Positions 24,600-26,173 of a stretch of DNA of 26,173 bases are shown in pieces. The translations under genes were made by a program, and so were the position numbers. How positions within the stretch are numbered: the first letter of the stretch is position 1; every line of letters begins with the position of its first letter. This DNA comes from CALLPQ01 sp964421675. GTDB lineage: Bacteria; Pseudomonadota; Alphaproteobacteria; Caulobacterales; Parvularculaceae. The notes beneath the pieces are model-generated. The model was not told the origin of the DNA, did no database searches, and saw nothing but the letters and a program-made list of their open reading frames with translations. Where the stretch lies: assembly GCA_964421675.1 (NCBI GenBank), contig CAYQXV010000041.1, forward strand, positions 1-26,173, in the 5' to 3' direction.

Positions 24600-24825
24600 G
24601 CGTTGTTTGAGAAAGTAGTCTGAATGCGATCGCGCACCGGCGAATATCCGCAGGAGCGTTTGCGCGTTCGGGCCAATTTAAGCTTCACGGTATAACTACT
24701 CGGGGGAAATACCGTAGCAGCTGTGAAATCGGTTATGCTATAGTTTGATCATACTGAGACGAGATATAATTTAATCTAAAATCAAAATATACAAATACAT
24801 TAAATACTATTGGAAAAACTAGAAC

Positions 24826-24978
24826 ATGTACCGCAATCCACATTTTAGCATTAGTACATATACGAGGCTAACGCGCCGGTTGAATGCGGTTTATAATACT
24901 ACTGACATTACGTTACGAAACGGCACGAGCGAATTTTCCCTCACGTTTAGCCGATATATTAGAGACTATAATTTTTAA
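24826..24978 (+). CDS. Doubtful small basic ORF, 50 aa
   Basis: The ATG at 24826 opens 50 codons, beginning MYRNPHFSISTYTRLTRR and ending IRDYNF. The product would be basic (eight Arg) and rich in Thr, Ser, Tyr and Asn. A possible ribosome site, TGGA, is about 11 bases upstream, which is too far to be convincing. No leader like those of the following four ORFs is present. It may be chance; it is listed because it directly precedes the hairpin and the peptide genes. Confidence 0.2.
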   Translation: MYRNPHFSISTYTRLTRRLNAVYNTTDITLRNGTSEFSLTFSRYIRDYNF

Positions 24979-24993
24979 GACCTATTGAATGAA

Positions 24994-25045
24994 GCTGCGT
25001 CGGGCCAATGGCCTAACAATAATAATAAGGGCGGCCCGTCGCAGC
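24994..25045 (+). promoter_or_regulatory. Long GC-rich hairpin before the first peptide gene
   Basis: The arms GCTGCGTCGGGCC (24994-25006) and GGCCCGTCGCAGC (25033-25045) pair at 12 of 13 positions, around 26 unpaired bases. Outer GAAT/ATTC bases extend the stem past a small bulge. An overlapping alternative pairing, GGCC-AAT-GGCC, uses the left arm. It ends 34 bases before the first peptide ATG and is followed by A-rich sequence, so it is not an ordinary terminator. A 5' UTR control element is plausible. Confidence 0.55.
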
Positions 25046-25066
25046 ATTCATAAAAAAGTATTTCAA

Positions 25067-25071
25067 AAGGA
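25067..25071 (+). promoter_or_regulatory. Ribosome binding site of peptide gene 1
   Basis: AAGGA (within AAAAGGA) lies 8 bases before the ATG at 25080, a good match and distance. It is a main reason to accept this short ORF. Confidence 0.65.
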
Positions 25072-25079
25072 TCTACGAG

Positions 25080-25232
25080 ATGCCAAAAATTTATATACTT
25101 GAACTTGATGATGATGACCTTGATCTGGTGGTTGCAGCTGGCTCTACAGCGACCGACGGTCCAATAATTTTATCAGGTAACGGCCCTTATAATCCCTTCC
25201 CCGATACAGAAGAGTTATCCGAACTCTTTTAA
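25080..25232 (+). CDS. Small precursor peptide 1 (50 aa), double-glycine-type leader
   Basis: The 50-residue product begins MPKIYILELDDDDLDLVVAAGS. The pattern I-x-x-L-E-L-D-D-[DE]-x-L-D-x-V is the acidic leader type recognised by C39-peptidase ABC exporters. The leader ends near A20-G21-S22, less canonical than Gly-Gly. The proposed core (about 23-50) is TATDGPII ... SGNGPYNPFPDTEELSELF, acidic, with no Cys, and contains one P-F-P and a G-P-Y motif also found in peptide 2. It is first of four co-directional small genes. No modification enzyme is visible in the window. Function is unknown; bacteriocin-like, signal or structural roles are all open. Confidence 0.6.
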   Translation: MPKIYILELDDDDLDLVVAAGSTATDGPIILSGNGPYNPFPDTEELSELF

Positions 25233-25328
25233 ATAGAACACCATCCCCTAAAGGACCCGGGACGAGCGAGCACTTTGCTAACGCCAACCCCCGACCGGAC
25301 GGGCACATCTTGAAGCCGGGATAGCAAT

Positions 25329-25366
25329 GCGAACCCGTGACATGACCAAATGCAAATGCACAACAC
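25329..25366 (+). repeat. 38-bp repeat, copy A, upstream of peptide gene 2
   Basis: This copy matches the one at 25696-25733 at 33 of 38 positions, with a core CCGTGACATGA and the end AATGCACAACAC. It is 92 bases before the peptide 2 start. The five differences would all change amino acids if the stretch were translated in the open frame, so a non-coding role is favoured. Confidence 0.7.
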
Positions 25367-25370
25367 TGCA

Positions 25371-25400
25371 TTGATATTCCGGCTATCAAGATAATTTTTT
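25371..25400 (+). terminator. Weak intrinsic terminator candidate between peptide genes 1 and 2
   Basis: TTGATA and TATCAA form a 6-bp AT-rich stem around TTCCGGC, followed after 5 bases by six T at 25395-25400. The stem is weak, so termination may be partial. It directly follows repeat copy A. Confidence 0.3.
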
Positions 25401-25447
25401 AAAATTAATACTTAGACGAATTAACTACCACTGCATTTACAATATAT

Positions 25448-25452
25448 AGGAG
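25448..25452 (+). promoter_or_regulatory. Ribosome binding site of peptide gene 2
   Basis: AGGAG lies 6 bases before the ATG at 25459, a strong match. Confidence 0.7.
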
Positions 25453-25458
25453 AAAATA

Positions 25459-25632
25459 ATGCAAAATATTTATGAACTTTCTAACGAAGAAATCAATAGT
25501 GTAAGCGGTTCAATGTCGATTCTTGATTTGTTGCGCGAAGCTTTCCCATTTGGTGAATTCTGTAATGGCAGTTTCCATCCAAATGGCTGCCCAAGCACAT
25601 CGACTCCAGGCCCCTACACAACATCTCATTAA
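25459..25632 (+). CDS. Small precursor peptide 2 (57 aa), ELSNEEI...SGS leader
   Basis: The 57-residue product starts MQNIYELSNEEINSVSGS, a textbook E-L-S-x-E-E-[IL]-x-x-V-S-G leader with Gly17-Ser18 in place of the usual Gly-Gly at the cut site. The proposed core (19-57) is SILDLLREAFPFGEF, then C35-N-G-S-F-H-P-N-G-C44, then a Ser/Thr/Pro tail STSTPGPYTTSH. The two cysteines could form a disulfide or be modified. A short F-P-F occurs at 29-31. A strong AGGAG site supports it. It lies 226 bases after peptide gene 1, with a 38-bp repeat and a weak terminator between. Likely exported; function unknown. Confidence 0.68.
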   Translation: MQNIYELSNEEINSVSGSMSILDLLREAFPFGEFCNGSFHPNGCPSTSTPGPYTTSH

Positions 25633-25695
25633 GAGAACGCTGAATTGCAATTGATATTGCACTCGTGAATTCCTGGTCGACCTATAAGTTTTGTT

Positions 25696-25733
25696 GCGAC
25701 TCCGTGACATGAACAAACGCCAATGCACAACAC
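25696..25733 (+). repeat. 38-bp repeat, copy B, upstream of peptide gene 3
   Basis: This copy matches 25329-25366 at 33 of 38 positions and ends 68 bases before the peptide 3 start. An ATG inside it opens 25 codons to 25786, with no ribosome binding site. That frame is not supported by the pattern of differences between the two copies. Confidence 0.7.
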
Positions 25734-25791
25734 GTAACCATCTTATGGGTCGGCGAGCGATATCAATTTGTACAGTAACCACATAATAATT

Positions 25792-25796
25792 GGAGA
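25792..25796 (+). promoter_or_regulatory. Ribosome binding site of peptide gene 3
   Basis: GGAGA occurs in TTGGAGAAAAA immediately before the ATG at 25802, with a spacing of about 5 bases. It is nearly the same leader context as for peptide 2 (AGGAGAAAATA). Confidence 0.65.
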
Positions 25797-25801
25797 AAAA
25801 A

Positions 25802-25933
25802 ATGACAGAACTAAATATTGAAGAAATTAATCTTGTTAACGGAGCGTGTCAGGTTGACCCGTGCCCTGACATGTTCCCGTTCCCCTTCCCTTTCCCAGGC
25901 CCTATTTTTGTACCTGGCTCTGGCGAATTCTAA
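25802..25933 (+). CDS. Small precursor peptide 3 (43 aa), two Cys and an FPFPFPFP run
   Basis: The 43-residue product begins MTELNIEEINLVNGA, the same leader type with Gly14-Ala15 at the predicted cut. The core (16-43) is C16-Q-V-D-P-C21-P-D-M, then four consecutive Phe-Pro pairs at 25-32, then GPIFVPGSGEF. The G-E-F ending repeats the F-G-E-F of peptide 2. With 28 residues, two Cys four apart and no basic residue, it is unlike classical cationic proline-rich antimicrobials. A good GGAGA site precedes it. Only 16 bases separate its stop from the peptide 4 start, so these two are co-transcribed. Confidence 0.68.
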   Translation: MTELNIEEINLVNGACQVDPCPDMFPFPFPFPGPIFVPGSGEF

Positions 25934-25937
25934 TTTT

Positions 25938-25944
25938 AAAAGGA
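25938..25944 (+). promoter_or_regulatory. Ribosome binding site of peptide gene 4
   Basis: AAAAGGA is followed by ATG at 25950 (5 bases) and ATG at 25953 (8 bases). The second spacing is the more usual. Either way the leader is intact. Confidence 0.65.
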
Positions 25945-25952
25945 TTATAATG

Positions 25953-26171
25953 ATGAATAATACTATTCGTGAACTCTCAGACAATGAAGTGATGGACGTC
26001 TCTGGTGGATTATCATTGCCAGCTCCGGGTCCGTTTCCCTTTCCTTTTCCATCTCCGTTCCCATTTCCGTTCCCATTTCCGATTCCGTTTCCTGTACCTT
26101 TGCCGGTGCCATTTCCGACACCTTTTCCAGGTCCATCGCCTTTCCCTCCTACAGGTCCAGCTTTTTCTTAA
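25953..26171 (+). CDS. Small precursor peptide 4 (72 aa), GG leader plus 22 X-Pro dipeptides
   Basis: The 72-residue product starts MNNTIRELSDNEVMDVSGG, a canonical double-glycine leader cut after Gly19. The core (20-72, 53 residues) has no charged residue and no Cys. It contains 24 Pro and 12 Phe. Residues 22-65 are 22 unbroken X-Pro pairs, eleven of them Phe-Pro, the others having Leu, Ala, Gly, Ser, Ile, Val or Thr. Pro and Phe codons vary along the tract, so it is not a recent slippage product. The ATG at 25950 would add one Met. A longer upstream reading of this frame (from 25818) overlaps peptide 3 and is rejected. The product is probably secreted. It may form a polyproline-type or repetitive hydrophobic structure; no known family is recognised. 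Confidence 0.7.
   Translation: MNNTIRELSDNEVMDVSGGLSLPAPGPFPFPFPSPFPFPFPFPIPFPVPLPVPFPTPFPGPSPFPPTGPAFS
26016..26147 (+). repeat. Imperfect hexanucleotide tract encoding (X-Pro)22
   Basis: These 132 bases read as 22 consecutive six-base units, each with Pro (all four CCN codons used) as the second codon. Phe is encoded by both TTT and TTC. Periodicity is perfect at the protein level but degenerate in DNA. Confidence 0.85.
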
Positions 26172-26173
26172 AA

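Larger units (their letters stand above)
24600..25079. other. Leader region upstream of the small-peptide genes
   Basis: This is 480 bases without a confident gene, noticeably AT-richer in its middle than the catabolic genes. It contains an inverted repeat ACGGTAT/ATACCGT at 24687-24715 and TATAAT at 24765-24770 with TTGATC 14 bases upstream. That spacing is shorter than the ideal 17, so the promoter call is weak. It also contains a doubtful 50-codon ORF (24826-24978) and a strong GC-rich hairpin (24994-25045). Confidence 0.5.

Noticed and set aside
25144..25389. Minus-strand ORF across peptide 1 and repeat copy A
   Set aside because: No ribosome site or leader; opposite the better-supported peptide 1.
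25510..25782. Minus-strand ORF opposite peptide 2 and repeat copy B
   Set aside because: No recognisable motif, and it conflicts with peptide 2, which has a strong ribosome site and leader.
25709..25786. 25-codon ORF inside repeat copy B
   Set aside because: No ribosome site; differences between the repeat copies are not synonymous, and copy A ends early in the same frame.
25818..26171. Longer 117-codon form of peptide 4 starting inside peptide 3
   Set aside because: The GG leader starts at 25950/25953 with AAAAGGA upstream, and the extra N-terminal part is just peptide 3 in another frame.
25953..26171. Identity as a cationic proline-rich antimicrobial peptide (apidaecin/Bac5 type)
   Set aside because: The core has no Arg or Lys at all, whereas those families are Arg-rich with R-P-P units.

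Overview
The window looks like a piece of a draft alphaproteobacterial chromosome of moderate GC, probably aquatic and sphingomonad- or Kordiimonadales-like. This is inferred from gene content, not from a marker gene: a TonB-dependent receptor, an AAHS-type transporter, SnoaL/SDR/P450 catabolic genes, an RTX exoprotein and alphaproteobacterial-style glycosyltransferase modules. Two 100-N scaffold gaps (2598-2697 and 17465-17564) each fall inside a gene. Each removes a diagnostic catalytic or cofactor region. No rRNA, tRNA, IS element or CRISPR array was seen.

Region 1 (1-5992) concerns the cell surface and secretion. It holds a 5'-truncated modular glycosyltransferase, a PAPS-type sulfotransferase, and an RTX protein with an HExxH metallopeptidase-like head and 37 unbroken nonapeptide repeats. 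Region 2 (6078-10425) holds two acyltransferase-like genes in a minus-strand pair, a divergent 355-aa orphan, and a lipoprotein resembling the SBP56/selenium-binding beta-propellers.

Region 3 (10431-24599) resembles an uptake and catabolic cluster for an unidentified, probably hydrophobic or cyclic compound. It contains a ketopantoate-reductase-like enzyme, an AAHS-like MFS permease, a TonB-dependent receptor, two SnoaL/NTF2-fold proteins, an ABM-type monooxygenase, two classical SDRs, a KstD/fumarate-reductase-like flavoprotein, an NmrA-like protein, a zinc-free MDR reductase, a VOC protein and a cytochrome P450. Gene pairs are tightly spaced or overlap, and several intergenic spacers carry inverted repeats that could be operators.

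Region 4 (24600-26173) is the most unusual. After 480 bases without a confident gene come four consecutive small same-strand ORFs (50, 57, 43 and 72 codons), each with its own ribosome binding site. Each starts with a leader of the bacteriocin/double-glycine type, ending in AAGS, SGS, NGA and SGG respectively. Their C-terminal parts are increasingly rich in alternating Phe-Pro, reaching 22 consecutive X-Pro dipeptides in the last one. A 38-bp near-identical repeat precedes the second and third genes, and a long GC-rich hairpin precedes the first. This looks like a family of secreted precursor peptides whose processing and export genes, if linked, would lie beyond the right edge. I do not recognise it as a described family.
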